The notes: generated by a model not told the origin, from the letters alone. DNA of 64,000 bases from Pseudomonas reactans (GCF_013385825.1 NZ_JACAPG010000011.1:8950-72949); one strand, 5' to 3'. Shown: positions 38,369 to 48,605, numbered from the stretch's first letter. Made by a program: numbers and translations.

Positions 38369-39106
38369 TTAAAGACGGATGATGTTCAACACATCGCCCG
38401 ACAGGTTGACCTGCACCGAAGCCCCCCACAGCGGATCACGGCGCAAATCTTCTGAAACCTTGTACTGGCCTGCGATGGACACTAGCTCAGCGGTCAACTG
38501 CTGGCAAAAAATACGGGCCTTGGTATCACCCTTGATGCCGGCGAGGGCACGTCCGCGCATCGGGCCGTATACATGGATGTTGCCATCGGCGAGAAGTTCC
38601 GCCCCCGGGCTGACAGAAGAGATCACCACCAGGTCGCCACCCTGGGCGTAAATTTGCTGCCCGCCGCGTACGGGCGAGGTGATGATCTTTGTAGGCTTGA
38701 TCGCAGGTTCGGGTGGTTTTTCCGGTTTTTTCTTCTCTTCGCCGACCAATGGTTCAAGCGGACGCTCGCGCGCGCCGGACGGTGGCAGTACTGGCAGTTC
38801 AATGGCGATGGCCGCAGCAATGTCTTCGATACGGCTGGCACGGATCGCCAGGGTACGCAGGCCATGGGAGCGGCATACACGCATCAGGCCGGGCAGGTCG
38901 ATGCTGCCCTGGCCGGCCGGCAGTTTGTCCAGCGCCAGCACCAGCGGAGCATTGTTGAAAAAGTTGGGTGCCAGGGCGACCTTGGCAGCGAGCTGGCGGT
39001 CCAGGGCGTCGAGGTCGTTACGGGCGAGTTCCAGCACGGTGATGGCGAGCATGCTGCCTTTCAGCTGGAACACGGGATCTTGGTCTAGCGGTTCGGTTTG
39101 GCTCAT
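38369..39106 (-). CDS. minC: septum site-determining protein MinC
   Basis: A 245-residue FtsZ inhibitor. The N-terminal domain (about 10-110) destabilises FtsZ filaments. A charged, proline-rich linker ([17 protein letters not shown]) leads to the C-terminal beta-helix domain with [20 protein letters not shown] and [13 protein letters not shown], the MinD-binding part. The ATG at 39106 gives [10 protein letters not shown]. First of the minCDE genes and divergent from the lipid A acyltransferase gene. Confidence 0.95.
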   Translation of the reverse strand: MSQTEPLDQDPVFQLKGSMLAITVLELARNDLDALDRQLAAKVALAPNFFNNAPLVLALDKLPAGQGSIDLPGLMRVCRSHGLRTLAIRASRIEDIAAAIAIELPVLPPSGARERPLEPLVGEEKKKPEKPPEPAIKPTKIITSPVRGGQQIYAQGGDLVVISSVSPGAELLADGNIHVYGPMRGRALAGIKGDTKARIFCQQLTAELVSIAGQYKVSEDLRRDPLWGASVQVNLSGDVLNIIRL

Positions 39107-39225
39107 GGTCGGCAAAAGCGGCTTGTCACGAAAAGTGTCGAGACTTATAACGAGAACACTCACCCGCCGCAAGCCGAGTCGAACCGTTGTAGAATGCGCG
39201 GCCCTTGTCTTTACCGGAATCTGTA

Positions 39226-40161
39226 ATGGATCGCCCGCGTTTTCGAGCTGTATTTTTTCACCCGCGCTTTTGGCTGCTATGGCTGGGGCTCGGCCTGTTG
39301 TGGCTGGTCACCCAACTGCCCTACCGCGCGCTGCTGACCATTGGTCGCCTGCTAGGTGCCGGCATGTACCGCGTGGCCGGCGAACGTCGCCGCATTGCCG
39401 CGCGAAACCTGGAACTGTGCTTCCCGGAAAAATCCGCCAAAGAGCGTAAACATTTACTTAAGGAAAACTTTGCCTCCACCGGCATCGCCTTCTTTGAAAT
39501 GGCCATGAGTTGGTGGTGGTCGCGCCAGCGCCTGGCGCGCCTGGCCCACGTCGAAGGCCTGGAACACCTCAAGCAGGCCCAACTGGATGGCAAGGGCGTG
39601 ATCCTCATGGCCCTGCACTTCACCACCCTGGAAATCGGCGCCGCGCTGCTAGGGCAGAAGCACACCATTGATGGCATGTACCGCGAGCACGGCAACCCGT
39701 TGTTCGACTACATCCAGCGCCGAGGCCGCGAGCGTCACAACCTCGATTCCCTGGCCGTGGAGCGCGAAGACGTGCGGGGCATGCTCAAGCTGCTGCGCGC
39801 CGGGCGTGCCATCTGGTATGCACCGGACCAGGACTACGGCGCCAAGCAAAGCATTTTCGTGCCGCTGTTCGGCGTCCAGGCCGCCACGGTGCCGGCCACC
39901 AGCAAGTTCGCCAAGCTGGGTAAGGCGCTGGTGGTGCCGTTCACCCAACAGCGTCTGGCTGATGGCAGCGGTTATCGTCTGGTGATCCATCCGCCGCTCA
40001 CCGACTTTCCTGGCGAGAGCGATGAGGCTGACTGCCTGCGCATCAACCAGTGGGTCGAAGCCTCCGTGCGTGAATGCCCTGAGCAATACCTATGGACCCA
40101 TCGCCGCTTCAAGAGCCGGCCGCCGGGTGAGCCTAAGCTGTACGAAAAACGCCGCCGATAA
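39226..40161 (+). CDS. lipid A late acyltransferase (HtrB2/LpxL family)
   Basis: A 311-residue inner-membrane acyltransferase that adds a secondary acyl chain, probably laurate, to lipid A. A single N-terminal hydrophobic segment (about 15-40) anchors it. The catalytic HX4E motif is HFTTLE (His131, Glu136). [16 protein letters not shown] is the usual later block. P. aeruginosa has two HtrB paralogues; the position beside minC corresponds to PA3242 (HtrB2). The ATG at 39226 was chosen over an upstream frame start at 39205 on family alignment. Confidence 0.9.
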   Translation: MDRPRFRAVFFHPRFWLLWLGLGLLWLVTQLPYRALLTIGRLLGAGMYRVAGERRRIAARNLELCFPEKSAKERKHLLKENFASTGIAFFEMAMSWWWSRQRLARLAHVEGLEHLKQAQLDGKGVILMALHFTTLEIGAALLGQKHTIDGMYREHGNPLFDYIQRRGRERHNLDSLAVEREDVRGMLKLLRAGRAIWYAPDQDYGAKQSIFVPLFGVQAATVPATSKFAKLGKALVVPFTQQRLADGSGYRLVIHPPLTDFPGESDEADCLRINQWVEASVRECPEQYLWTHRRFKSRPPGEPKLYEKRRR

Positions 40162-40191
40162 AACCGACATTTCCCCACATGGAGTGACGCA

Positions 40192-41325
40192 ATGCGCCCA
40201 GCTGAACCGGTTACAGGCTTGATTCTTTCCGGCGGCGGGGCGCGAGCGGCGTATCAGGTGGGGGTACTGGCGGCGATTGCCGAGCTGTTGCCGCCGGGGG
40301 CACCCAATCCGTTTCCGGTGATCGTCGGCACCTCGGCCGGCGCGATCAATGCGGTGAGCCTGGCCAGTGGCGCCACGGACTTCGGGGCCGCGATCCAACG
40401 TCTTACCGCCTTCTGGCAGGGCTTTCGCAGTCATCTAGTGCTGCGCAGTGATTGGCCGGGAGTGATTCGCCAGGCGAGCCGTTTCTTTATCCACAGCCTC
40501 CTCGGTCTTGGTGCGCAGGTGCCGGTGGCGCTGCTCAACAGCACGCCGCTGAAAGCGCTGCTCAAGGACAAGCTGCACTTGCCTGGCATTGATGAAGCGA
40601 TTCGCAACAAACATCTGCATGCAGTAGCGGTCACGGCCTTCGGTTACGAATCCGGCCATGCAGTGACCTTCTACCAGGGGGGCGGCACCATCGATGCCTG
40701 GTTGCGCCACCGTCGTATCGGCATGCCCACTCAATTGACGGTTGAACACCTGCTGGCCAGTTCTGCGATTCCCTTGCTGTTCGCCCCGGTCAAACTCGAT
40801 CAGGAGTATTTCGGCGACGGCGCCGTGCGGCAGTCGGCGCCCATCAGCCCGGCGTTGCACCTGGGCGCCAGTCGTGTGCTGGTGGTCGGCGTCAGCGGCA
40901 ACCCGCGCGGCAATGAACCGGCGGCGCAGCGTACCTACACCGGCCAGGAGCCGACTCTGGCGCAGATTGGCGGGCATATGCTCAACAGCACGTTCATTGA
41001 CAGCCTGGAAAGCGATATCGAGTTGCTGGAGCGCTTGAATCAGTACAGCCACGCCGCGCCTGGCGTGGCGGCGGTGGAAGTGCTGGTGATTGCACCGAGT
41101 CAGCCAATCGACGAAATCGCGGCACGGCATCGCCAGGAATTGCCGGCGGCATTGCGCTTGTTCTTGCGTGGGCCGGGGGCGACCAAGACGAGCGGGGCGG
41201 GGGTATTGAGCTACTTGCTGTTCGAGGCGGGGTATTGCAGTGAGTTGATCGAATTGGGGCGGCGCGACGCGTTGGCCAAGCGCGAGGAATTGTCACGCTT
41301 TCTTGGCCTCACACCGACCCTGTAG
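40192..41325 (+). CDS. patatin-like phospholipase
   Basis: A 377-residue patatin-family lipase. The oxyanion segment GGGARAAY is at 14-21, the nucleophile GTSAG at 46-50 (Ser48) and the dyad DGA in FGDGAVRQ. No signal peptide is visible, so it is probably cytosolic or loosely membrane-bound. It follows the lipid A acyltransferase gene by 30 bp with GGAG before the ATG, so the two are likely co-transcribed; the same pair exists in P. aeruginosa (PA3242-PA3241). The substrate is unknown. Its TAG stop lies inside a REP arm. Confidence 0.88.
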   Translation: MRPAEPVTGLILSGGGARAAYQVGVLAAIAELLPPGAPNPFPVIVGTSAGAINAVSLASGATDFGAAIQRLTAFWQGFRSHLVLRSDWPGVIRQASRFFIHSLLGLGAQVPVALLNSTPLKALLKDKLHLPGIDEAIRNKHLHAVAVTAFGYESGHAVTFYQGGGTIDAWLRHRRIGMPTQLTVEHLLASSAIPLLFAPVKLDQEYFGDGAVRQSAPISPALHLGASRVLVVGVSGNPRGNEPAAQRTYTGQEPTLAQIGGHMLNSTFIDSLESDIELLERLNQYSHAAPGVAAVEVLVIAPSQPIDEIAARHRQELPAALRLFLRGPGATKTSGAGVLSYLLFEAGYCSELIELGRRDALAKREELSRFLGLTPTL

Positions 41326-41385
41326 GAGCCGGCTTGCCGGCGATGGCGTCCTCAAGATCGCTATCGCCGGCAAGCCGGCTCCTAC
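41322..41385. repeat. inverted pair of REP elements
   Basis: GTAGGAGCCGGCTTGCCGGC and its inverted copy, with about 16 bp between. It separates the convergent patatin and porin genes and supplies the patatin stop codon at 41323-41325. Confidence 0.92.
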
Positions 41386-41394
41386 AGTGTTCAA

Positions 41395-42180
41395 TCAGAA
41401 GTGATACTTGACCAGGAAGCTTGCGGTGTCCTGGTTAGTCTTGAACGCGCCCGAATCTTCGATCCCGTACTTGTTCTTCCAGTAGTCGTATTCAAAGCCG
41501 ACATACAGCTGCTTATCGCCCCAATGCAGCGCTTTACCCAGGTCGTATTTGACCTGTGGGTTGAAGTGCAGGTTGGCGTGGTAAGTGCCACGGGCGTTCT
41601 TGTCGTTGTCCGTGACCCAGTCCATGAAGCCGTCGATCAGCACGTCAGAGTTGCCCACGGGAATGGTGTAGGACCAGACCGGAGTAATCTGCCAAACGCC
41701 GTCACCCGGACGATTGCCTTCGGTCTGGCGCTGGTAGAAGTTCAACTGGAAGTAGTCGAAGCCGGGGATGTTCAGGTCAAAGCCTGGACCGAGCAGGTAC
41801 GACTCGTTATCGCCTTCGCCAAACTCGTAAGTGAAGGCCAACAGCACGTCTTTGATCGGGCCGAACGACAGGTCTTTATCAAAAATCTTGCCGAACGACA
41901 GGCGCGGGCTTATTTCACCGTAATAAGTACTGGGGCCGACGTTGCCGTCTTCCTTGCCGTTGTAAAAGATGCGGTCGACGAAGATAAAGTTGTCGCCGTA
42001 CTTCCACGCATCGGCATGTTCGAACGTGACCGTTTGCTGGATTTGCGGGTTGACGGTAAAGCTCTTGCCCCACAGGTAAGTCAGGCTGTTGTTCTGCCAC
42101 TGCAACAGGTCACCGGCCACGGCTTGGCCACCGGCCAGCAGGGATCCCGCCAGCATCAGGCCTTTGAACATAGGTTTCAT
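41395..42180 (-). CDS. Tsx-like nucleoside-type outer membrane channel
   Basis: 261 residues. A signal peptide (MFKGLMLAGSLLAGGQAVAG) is followed by alternating aromatic beta-strand segments (DNFIFVDRIFYNG, FDYFQLNFYQRQ, KQLYVGFEYDYWK) and a C-terminal Phe, the signal for outer-membrane assembly. It fits the OmpK/Tsx nucleoside channel family. It lies just downstream of the urate permease, read in the same direction with a 436-bp gap, so it probably lets purines or urate cross the outer membrane (inference from context). Confidence 0.82.
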   Translation of the reverse strand: MKPMFKGLMLAGSLLAGGQAVAGDLLQWQNNSLTYLWGKSFTVNPQIQQTVTFEHADAWKYGDNFIFVDRIFYNGKEDGNVGPSTYYGEISPRLSFGKIFDKDLSFGPIKDVLLAFTYEFGEGDNESYLLGPGFDLNIPGFDYFQLNFYQRQTEGNRPGDGVWQITPVWSYTIPVGNSDVLIDGFMDWVTDNDKNARGTYHANLHFNPQVKYDLGKALHWGDKQLYVGFEYDYWKNKYGIEDSGAFKTNQDTASFLVKYHF

Positions 42181-42616
42181 TCGGTTGCTCCCGAGTTAAA
42201 GTTTTATGGTTTTTCTTCTACGCAGGCGCTCTGGTGTGGCGCCTTTTGGTTCGCTGCAAAAATCGTCTGTTCGGTCAGCTTTAGTGCATTTAGCAAGAGC
42301 TGCGCCAAGGTGTTTAAAAAGCCAAAAAATCCCCGTCGGCTGCATCGGATGCAGTCGAATTCAGAGGACGTTTGCGCACTTTGGCCGCAGACATAAGGCC
42401 GGGATAAGTTGGCCTTGCAGTCAGCTTTTACATTCGCTGTTTTTTTTTGAGTCGATTCGAGCGGGCGCGGAGAATACTGGCTCCCAGGCCGTGGCTCAAG
42501 TGCGCTGTTAAAGCGCGCGTGGGGCGAGAATGGGGCACGGCTTGTGGCCGGCCCCAGGTGAAGGGTGTGCATGTGGTTATTCCCGTTTCGTTATTGTTTT
42601 TGTTTGAACGAAGGAA
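42181..42616. other. 436-bp intergenic region, no gene seen
   Basis: It lies between the Tsx-like gene and the urate permease, both read leftwards. I see a small hairpin (CTGCAT/ATGCAG at 42340-42354), a GC-rich block at 42500-42560 and a run of nine T near 42441. No convincing coding frame, REP or TTGTATACAA-type site is present. It presumably holds the porin promoter and could hide a small RNA, for which I have no direct evidence. Confidence 0.5.
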
Positions 42617-43963
42617 TCAATGCGTATGAGCGACTTCAGGGCGTTCAGCGCCACCGAGAATATTGAACAGGATGTTCAGCGACAACGCGCTGAGCGTGGC
42701 CATGGCGATGCCACTGTGGGTAATCGGGCTCATCCACAACGGTAGTTGCGCGAAGAACTCCGGGCGCACCACGGGGATCAGGCCCATGCCTATACTCACC
42801 GCCACCAGCAACTGGTTGCGACGGTCGGCGATGTCCGCTTCCTGCAGGATCTTGATCCCGGTCGCCGCCACCATGCCAAACATGGCGATGGCCGCGCCGC
42901 CCAGCACCGCCGGTGGTATCGACGCCACCAGGTAGGCGGCCTTGGGCAACAGGCTCAGCACAATCAGGAAGACCCCGGCCATGATCGTCACCGAGCGGCA
43001 ACGCACACCGGTCATCTGCACCAGGCCGATGTTCTGGGCGAACGAGGAGTGGGTGAAGGTGTTGAAAAAACCGGCGAAGAACGACGCGCCGGCATCACAC
43101 AGCAGGCCACGGCGCAGCATCTTCGGCGTGACATCCTGGCCGGTGATCTTGCCCAGGGCGAGAAACATTCCGGTGGATTCGACAAAGATGATCACCACCA
43201 CCAGGCACATTGACAGGATCGGCGCCAACTCGAACTTGGGCATGCCGAAGTGCAACGGCGTCACCACCTGCACCCACGGCGCCATTGCCAGGCCACTGAG
43301 GTCGACCATGCCGAGCGCGCCGCACAAGGCGTAACCCAGGCCCATGCCGATCAGCACCGAGATGTTCACCCAGAAGCCGCGCATGAAGCGGTTGATCAGC
43401 AGGATGGTGGCCAGTACCAGTGCGGCAATCGCCAGGTAGATCGGCGAGCCAAATGTGGCGGCAGCACTGCCGCCACCGGCCCAGTTCACGGCCACCGGAA
43501 ACAGCGACAGGCCGATCGCGGTGATCACCGTGCCGGTCACCAGCGGCGGGAAAAAGCGCACGACCTTGGACATAAAGGGCGCGATGAGCATGCCGAAGAA
43601 CCCGGCGGCGATGGTCGCGCCGAAGATTCCCTGCAAGCCGATGCCGGGCATGCCGGCCATCGCGACCATGCTGCCGACGGCGGCAAAACTGGCGCCCATC
43701 ATCACCGGCATGCGAATGCCCACCGGGCCGATGCCGAACGACTGCACCATGGTGGCGATACCGGCGACAAGCAGGTCGGCGTTGATCAGGAATGCGATTT
43801 CTTCACGGCTCAAGCCGGCGGCTTGGCCAATGATCAGGGGCACGGCGACGGCGCCGCCGTACATCAGCAAGACGTGTTGCAGGCCTACCAGAATCAGTTG
43901 CAAGAGGGGCAGCCGCACCATGGCGGGCGCGGCAGGAATCTGCGGTTCGGCTAACTCGGTCAT
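42617..43963 (-). CDS. urate/xanthine permease (NCS2 family)
   Basis: A 448-residue nucleobase:cation symporter with about 14 membrane segments. Family motifs are QHVLLMYGGAVAVPLIIG at the first helix and FVESTGMFLALG in helix 8, with FNTFTHSSFAQNIGLVQMTGV next. These are typical of the UacT/XanQ urate and xanthine branch. The ATG at 43963 follows GAGGTG; the frame's upstream extension is not supported. Located downstream of puuD with a REP pair between, it most likely imports urate for the pathway encoded to its right. Confidence 0.88.
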   Translation of the reverse strand: MTELAEPQIPAAPAMVRLPLLQLILVGLQHVLLMYGGAVAVPLIIGQAAGLSREEIAFLINADLLVAGIATMVQSFGIGPVGIRMPVMMGASFAAVGSMVAMAGMPGIGLQGIFGATIAAGFFGMLIAPFMSKVVRFFPPLVTGTVITAIGLSLFPVAVNWAGGGSAAATFGSPIYLAIAALVLATILLINRFMRGFWVNISVLIGMGLGYALCGALGMVDLSGLAMAPWVQVVTPLHFGMPKFELAPILSMCLVVVIIFVESTGMFLALGKITGQDVTPKMLRRGLLCDAGASFFAGFFNTFTHSSFAQNIGLVQMTGVRCRSVTIMAGVFLIVLSLLPKAAYLVASIPPAVLGGAAIAMFGMVAATGIKILQEADIADRRNQLLVAVSIGMGLIPVVRPEFFAQLPLWMSPITHSGIAMATLSALSLNILFNILGGAERPEVAHTH

Positions 43964-44035
43964 GCAACACCTCGGATCTTTTTTATTTTTGTGTTGTTTG
44001 GCATTCAATTGCCGGTAGAGCTGTTCTCAATCCCT

Positions 44036-44133
44036 GTAGGAGCGAGCTTGCTCGCGAAAAACCCAAGAGCGCCGCGTTCATTCAACATGTACGCGTTATC
44101 GTTGACGTTCTTCGCGAGCAAGCTCGCTCCTAC
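44036..44133. repeat. inverted pair of REP elements
   Basis: GTAGGAGCGAGCTTGCTCGC and its inverted copy about 50 bp apart, between the puuD stop and the urate permease start. Both genes read leftwards, so the pair may separate their transcripts or mark a processing point. Confidence 0.92.
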
Positions 44134-44151
44134 AGAGGGGATGCGTCAGAG

Positions 44152-45453
44152 CTAGTTGGTACGAGCCCCCTGATTGATCCAGGTCCCAATCAGATCCCGC
44201 TCCTGCTGGGTCATCTGGGTGATGTTGCCCAACGGCATGATCTGGCTCGCCACGGCTTGCGCTTGAATGCGCGCGGCCTGCTGCTGGATCTGTGCCGGTG
44301 TATCAAACATCACTCCAGCCGGTGCGGTGCTGAACAGCGGGCTGGTGGGCTTGGCCGAATGGCAGACGGTGCAGCGCTGCTCGATCACGTTGTGGACCTG
44401 GCCGAAATCCGTGGTGGCCTGGGCCGGTGACGGTTCAGCCGCCGGAGCGGCGGGTGCGGCCGGTGCAGCGGGTTTCAAGCCACCACCCAACGCCGTTTCC
44501 GGCAATGGCTGGTACTCGATGGCAGCGGGCGCCTTGGCCACTTCCGGGGCGGTCGACACCGGTTTTGGTCCGGTGACGTACGCCAGGCTGATCATCGCCA
44601 ACGCGCCTACCGGCAACGTCCACGCATATTTCTGGCTGTTGTGACGGGTGTTGAAATAGTGCCGTACCAGCACCGCCGCCACCGCGATACCCGCCAGGAT
44701 CAGCCAGTTGTATTGGCTGCCGTAGGTGCTCGGGAAGTGGTTGCTGATCATGATGAACAGCACCGGCAAGGTGAAGTAGTTGTTGTGACGTGAACGCAAC
44801 AAGCCTTTGGCCGGCAGTGCCGGGTCTGGCGTGCGGTTCTCGGCGATTGCCGCCACCAACGCGCGTTGCGCCGGCATGATGATGCGGAACACGTTACCGA
44901 CCATGATGGTGCCGATCACCGCCCCCACGTGCAGGTAGGCGCCACGGCCACTGAACACTTTGCTGAAGCCGTACGCGGCGGCAATCAACAGCACGAACAG
45001 GATGAAGCCGAGCAGGGCAGGGCGTTTGCCCAGGGCCGAGTCGCAGAGGAAGGAGTAGATGAACCAGCCGGCGAACAATGAGCCAATGCCCAGCAATACG
45101 CCTTCCGGACCACTGAGGCTGCTGCCCGGGGCCAGCAGGTACAAGGTCGGGTTCCAGTAGAACACCACGCACAGCAGCGCAATACCGGACATCCAGGTAA
45201 AATAGGCTTCCCACTTAAACCAATGCAGGTTGTCCGGCATGGTCGGCGGGGCCAGTTTGTATTTTTCCAGGTGGTAGATACCGCCACCGTGGATCGCCCA
45301 CAAGTCACCGGCCAGGCCGCTCTTGGGGTTGACGCGATTGAGGTTGTTTTCCAGCCAGACGAAGTAGAAAGAAGCGCCGATCCACGCGACGCCCGTGATC
45401 ATGTGAACCCAGCGCACGCTCAGGTTCAGCCATTCCATCAAATGTGCTTCCAC
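44152..45453 (-). CDS. puuD: membrane-bound urate oxidase/hydroxylase PuuD with cytochrome c domain
   Basis: A 433-residue protein. The N-terminal part has about eight or nine membrane helices (from LSVRWVHMITGVAWIGASFYF). A low-complexity Ala/Pro linker (PAAPAAPAAPAAEPSPAQA) leads to a C-terminal periplasmic cytochrome c domain with the haem site CTVCH at 361-365 and a likely Met ligand in QIMPLG. PuuD converts urate to 5-hydroxyisourate and passes electrons to the respiratory chain, so no soluble uricase is needed; none is visible here. The start is GTG at 45453 with GAGAGG upstream; ATG 45438 is the alternative. It follows allA by 51 bp. Confidence 0.92.
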   Translation of the reverse strand: MEAHLMEWLNLSVRWVHMITGVAWIGASFYFVWLENNLNRVNPKSGLAGDLWAIHGGGIYHLEKYKLAPPTMPDNLHWFKWEAYFTWMSGIALLCVVFYWNPTLYLLAPGSSLSGPEGVLLGIGSLFAGWFIYSFLCDSALGKRPALLGFILFVLLIAAAYGFSKVFSGRGAYLHVGAVIGTIMVGNVFRIIMPAQRALVAAIAENRTPDPALPAKGLLRSRHNNYFTLPVLFIMISNHFPSTYGSQYNWLILAGIAVAAVLVRHYFNTRHNSQKYAWTLPVGALAMISLAYVTGPKPVSTAPEVAKAPAAIEYQPLPETALGGGLKPAAPAAPAAPAAEPSPAQATTDFGQVHNVIEQRCTVCHSAKPTSPLFSTAPAGVMFDTPAQIQQQAARIQAQAVASQIMPLGNITQMTQQERDLIGTWINQGARTN

Positions 45454-45504
45454 AGTCTTTACCTCTCGCCTGTCACCCTTGTTGTCGGGTGATCAGACCT
45501 TCTC

Positions 45505-46008
45505 TTATTGGTGGGGGGCGAGGATCAACCGCTCATCCTCTTTGAAAAAATGCTCATCGCAGTTATTGCCTGTGCCACTGCGATCAACCACCAGGAAGTC
45601 ATCCCGCTTTTCGATCGTCAGCACCGGGTGGTGCCAGACGCCGCGATGGTAATTAATGCCCTGCCTGCCGTTGGTGACGAAGGCGCGGACCAAGCCCGAT
45701 ACAGGTTCATCGCCAAGTGGCGCGACCACGATCAGAAAGGGGTTGCCGAGCAGCGGAATGAAAGCCTGGCTGCCCAGCGGGTGTCGTTCCAGCATGCACA
45801 CGGTCAGCGGCATATCCTGCGCGTCGGCGCGGAAGATGCTGATGATGGCGTTGTCCTCAGGCTTGGCGGTTTCCACCGTGGCCAGTTTGTGAAAGCGCAT
45901 GGTCGACCCGTTGTTGATCATGAAGTGATCGCTGCCGTCGGTTTCGATAACGTCTCCGAAAGGGGCGAAGGCTTCTTTGGTCAGGGGTTCGATCATCAGT
46001 GTGCGCAT
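45505..46008 (-). CDS. allA: ureidoglycolate lyase AllA
   Basis: A 167-residue cupin-like protein of the AllA family, which splits (S)-ureidoglycolate to glyoxylate and urea, the last step here. Supporting segments are PFGDVIE near the start, FIPLLGNPFLIVVAP and NYHRGVWHHPVL. The length is typical. It lies downstream of allantoicase with a REP pair in the 121-bp gap and upstream of puuD. It corresponds to PA1514. Confidence 0.92.
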   Translation of the reverse strand: MRTLMIEPLTKEAFAPFGDVIETDGSDHFMINNGSTMRFHKLATVETAKPEDNAIISIFRADAQDMPLTVCMLERHPLGSQAFIPLLGNPFLIVVAPLGDEPVSGLVRAFVTNGRQGINYHRGVWHHPVLTIEKRDDFLVVDRSGTGNNCDEHFFKEDERLILAPHQ

Positions 46009-46046
46009 GGCTGTCTTCTTAATCTTTTGAATGGTGTGATTTCTGT

Positions 46047-46112
46047 GTAGGAGTCCGGCTTGCCGGCGATTGCAATCTTGAGGACGCCATCGCCGGCAAG
46101 CCGGGCTCCTAC
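46047..46112. repeat. inverted pair of REP elements
   Basis: A variant arm starting GTAGGAGTCCGGCTTGCCGG and an inverted copy ending CGGGCTCCTAC, between alc and allA, which are read in the same direction. Confidence 0.9.
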
Positions 46113-46129
46113 AGGTTCGGGGTCAGTGC

Positions 46130-47125
46130 TTACTTGGCTACTTTACCGAGGACCCGCAGGCGGCTCACGCCACCATCCGGGAACACATTCAGGCGGATGT
46201 GAGTAATCGGGCCCAGCGCCTTGATCTGCTCGGCAAACGTGTGTTCAGCGTGCATTTCCAGTTTCTGCGCCGGCAGCAGTTCGCGCCAGAACAGCGATTG
46301 GGTTTCGATCTGGCTGTCGGTGCCACCCTTCACGAAGGCGCCCTGGATCGAGCAGGTGTCCGGGTAGTTGCCCTTGAAGTGCAGGGTGTCGACGATGATC
46401 TTCTCGATCTCGCCCGGATGGCCCAGCGCCACAATCACCCAGTCATTGCCAGGTGTACGACGACGCGCGGTTTCCCAGCCGTCGCCCATGTTGATGCCAC
46501 GGCCTGGGTTGAGGATGTTGCTCATGCGACCGAAGTGTTCATCGGAGCAGGCCAGGGCACGACCACCGTTGAGTGCGGCAGCCAGGTCGACCTGTTCGTT
46601 GTCGCCCACCGAGGACCAGTCGCGGAACGGCACGCCGTACACACGCAGACGGGCCACGCCGCCATCCGGGTAGATGTTGAAACGCAGGTGGCTGAACGCC
46701 TGGTCGTTGTTGATCTCGTGGTAGTGGTGGCTGTTGCCTTGCAGCTCGACGGCCGACAGCACTTCCACCCACTGGGTCTTGTCATCCGGCTCGCCCGACG
46801 CCAGGAAGCAAGCTTCCAGGGAAGCCGACGGCGGGAAGTTGCCGGTGAAGAATGAAGTGTCGATGTCCACGCCTTTGATGCTGCCCGGCACACCCAGGCG
46901 GATCACAGCGCTGTCGTAGCCTTCGAAGCGCTTGCGGCGCGACTCCCAGCCGTCCATCCACTTGCCGTTGTCATCGAAAACGCCCTCCTTCCACACGGCC
47001 GGGGTCGGCTGGAACAGGCGGTTGGCGTCGGCGAACCAGTCATCGGTGACGGAGATGATCTTGGTGCCCAGGCGGGCGTCGGCCAGGTTGACGAACTTTT
47101 CGAAAGGTACGGCGTAAGCTTTCAT
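46130..47125 (-). CDS. alc: allantoicase
   Basis: A 331-residue allantoicase, which converts allantoate to ureidoglycolate and urea. It is an internal duplication of two jelly-roll domains. Both halves contain the repeat WxxxRRR/ExxRKR-like block ([21 protein letters not shown] at about 58-78 and [21 protein letters not shown] at about 215-235) and a matching LR-NxxPDGGVxRLRV block. I chose the ATG at 47125 ([11 protein letters not shown]); the longer frame is unsupported. It follows uraD by 41 bp. Confidence 0.94.
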   Translation of the reverse strand: MKAYAVPFEKFVNLADARLGTKIISVTDDWFADANRLFQPTPAVWKEGVFDDNGKWMDGWESRRKRFEGYDSAVIRLGVPGSIKGVDIDTSFFTGNFPPSASLEACFLASGEPDDKTQWVEVLSAVELQGNSHHYHEINNDQAFSHLRFNIYPDGGVARLRVYGVPFRDWSSVGDNEQVDLAAALNGGRALACSDEHFGRMSNILNPGRGINMGDGWETARRRTPGNDWVIVALGHPGEIEKIIVDTLHFKGNYPDTCSIQGAFVKGGTDSQIETQSLFWRELLPAQKLEMHAEHTFAEQIKALGPITHIRLNVFPDGGVSRLRVLGKVAK

Positions 47126-47166
47126 TCTTCTTGTCTGCCTTAAAGAGAGTGGCTGGGGATGGTCGT

Positions 47167-47682
47167 TTAGAGGGTCAGTAATCGGAACAACGCGATCTTG
47201 TTGATCTCGGCCAGTGCGCACTTGAACTCGGTGTCCACCGAGTTGTGGATGCGCGTTTCAAACGCGGCCAGGATCTGGTGCCGGTTGCTGCCTTTTACCG
47301 CCATGATGAAGGGAAACTTGAACTTGGCCTTGTAGGCATCGTTCAGCTCGGTGAAGCGAGAAAACTCTTCGGCCGTGCATTGGTGAATCCCCGCGCCAGC
47401 CTGTTCATCAGTGCTGGCTTGGGTGAGTTGGCCCTGGACGGCAGCTTTGCCGGCCAGGTCCGGGTGAGCGTTGATCAGCGCCAACTGGCTGGCATGATCG
47501 GCGCTCAACAGGATGTCGCTCATGCGCTGGTGCAGGGTTTCGATCTGGTCGATCGAGGCGTCCTGGCCCAGGTCGTAGGCCTTTTCGGCTACCCATGGCG
47601 AATGTTCGTAGATATCGGCGAAGGCTGCGACGAATGCATCGCGGCTCAGGGTCGACGGTTTCAAGGTGTGAAACGCAGTCAT
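47167..47682 (-). CDS. uraD: OHCU decarboxylase UraD
   Basis: A 171-residue 2-oxo-4-hydroxy-4-carboxy-5-ureidoimidazoline decarboxylase, which makes (S)-allantoin. The family motifs are HPDLAGK, where the histidine is catalytic, [12 protein letters not shown] and a late RIHNS segment. The ATG at 47682 overlaps the puuE stop by 4 bp (ATGA), indicating coupling. It stands between puuE and alc. Confidence 0.94.
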   Translation of the reverse strand: MTAFHTLKPSTLSRDAFVAAFADIYEHSPWVAEKAYDLGQDASIDQIETLHQRMSDILLSADHASQLALINAHPDLAGKAAVQGQLTQASTDEQAGAGIHQCTAEEFSRFTELNDAYKAKFKFPFIMAVKGSNRHQILAAFETRIHNSVDTEFKCALAEINKIALFRLLTL

Positions 47683-48605
47683 TTCGCGGCTCCCGTGTAC
47701 GGGTGGGTGTCGTGCCAGTGACGGGCAATGTCCACGCGACGAGTGAACCACACCTGTTCGTGACCTTTGACGTATTCAATGAACCGCTTCAACGACGCCA
47801 GGCGCGCCGGGCGGCCGATCAGGCGGCAGTGCAGGCCAATGGAAAGCATCTTCGGTGCCTCGGCGCCTTCGGCGTAGAGCACGTCGAACGCGTCCTTGAG
47901 GTATTCGAAGAAGTCATCGCCCTTGTTGAAACCCTGCACCTGGGTGAAGCGCATGTCGTTGGTGTCCAGGGTATAAGGGATTACCAGGTGCGGCTTGCCG
48001 GTGGGGTTGTTGGGTTCCCAGTAGGGCAGGTCGTCGTCGTAGGTGTCGCAGTCGTAGAGGAAGCCGCCTTCCTCCATCAGCAGGCGCCGGGTGTTGGGGC
48101 CGGTGCGGCCGGTGTACCAGCCCAGTGGGCGTTCGCCGGTCAGCTCGGTGAGGATGCGGATGGCTTCGAGCATGTGCTCGCGTTCCTGGGCCTCGTCCAT
48201 GTACTGATAGTCGATCCAGCGGTAGCCGTGACTGCAGATCTCATGGCCAGCCTCGACCATCGCGCGGATCACATCCGGATGGCGCTGAGCGGCCATAGCC
48301 ACGGCGAAGATGGTCAGCGGGATATCGAATTCTTTGAATAATTTGAGGATGCGCCACACGCCAGCACGGCTGCCGTACTCGTACAGCGACTCCATGCTCA
48401 TGTTGCGTGCGCCTTGCAGCGGCTGGGCCGAGACCATTTCCGAGAGGAAGGCTTCGGACTCTTTGTCGCCGTGCAGGATGTTGCGCTCGCCACCTTCTTC
48501 GTAGTTGAGTACGAAAGACAGCGCAATGCGCGCCTTGCCCGGCCAGTGGGGGTGAGGAGGGTTACTGCCGTAACCGATCAGGTCGCGTGGGTAGTCAGCG
48601 CTCAC
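47679..48605 (-). CDS. puuE: allantoinase PuuE (polysaccharide deacetylase family)
   Basis: 308 residues. PuuE hydrolyses allantoin to allantoate and is unrelated to the metal amidohydrolase allantoinases. The NodB/polysaccharide-deacetylase fold is recognised by RDLIGYGSNPPHPHWP, FVLNYEEGGE, GHEICSHGYRWIDYQ and the C-terminal GLHCRLIGRPARL. It is the first gene of the leftward operon puuE-uraD-alc-allA-puuD. A TTGTATACAA palindrome lies about 41 bp upstream, where it would overlap the promoter. It is divergent from uraH. Confidence 0.94.
   Translation of the reverse strand: MSADYPRDLIGYGSNPPHPHWPGKARIALSFVLNYEEGGERNILHGDKESEAFLSEMVSAQPLQGARNMSMESLYEYGSRAGVWRILKLFKEFDIPLTIFAVAMAAQRHPDVIRAMVEAGHEICSHGYRWIDYQYMDEAQEREHMLEAIRILTELTGERPLGWYTGRTGPNTRRLLMEEGGFLYDCDTYDDDLPYWEPNNPTGKPHLVIPYTLDTNDMRFTQVQGFNKGDDFFEYLKDAFDVLYAEGAEAPKMLSIGLHCRLIGRPARLASLKRFIEYVKGHEQVWFTRRVDIARHWHDTHPYTGAAK

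Noticed and set aside
42181..42616. Small RNA gene in the gap between the porin and the urate permease
   Set aside because: Only short hairpins and no clear promoter-terminator pair are visible; evidence is too weak for a feature.
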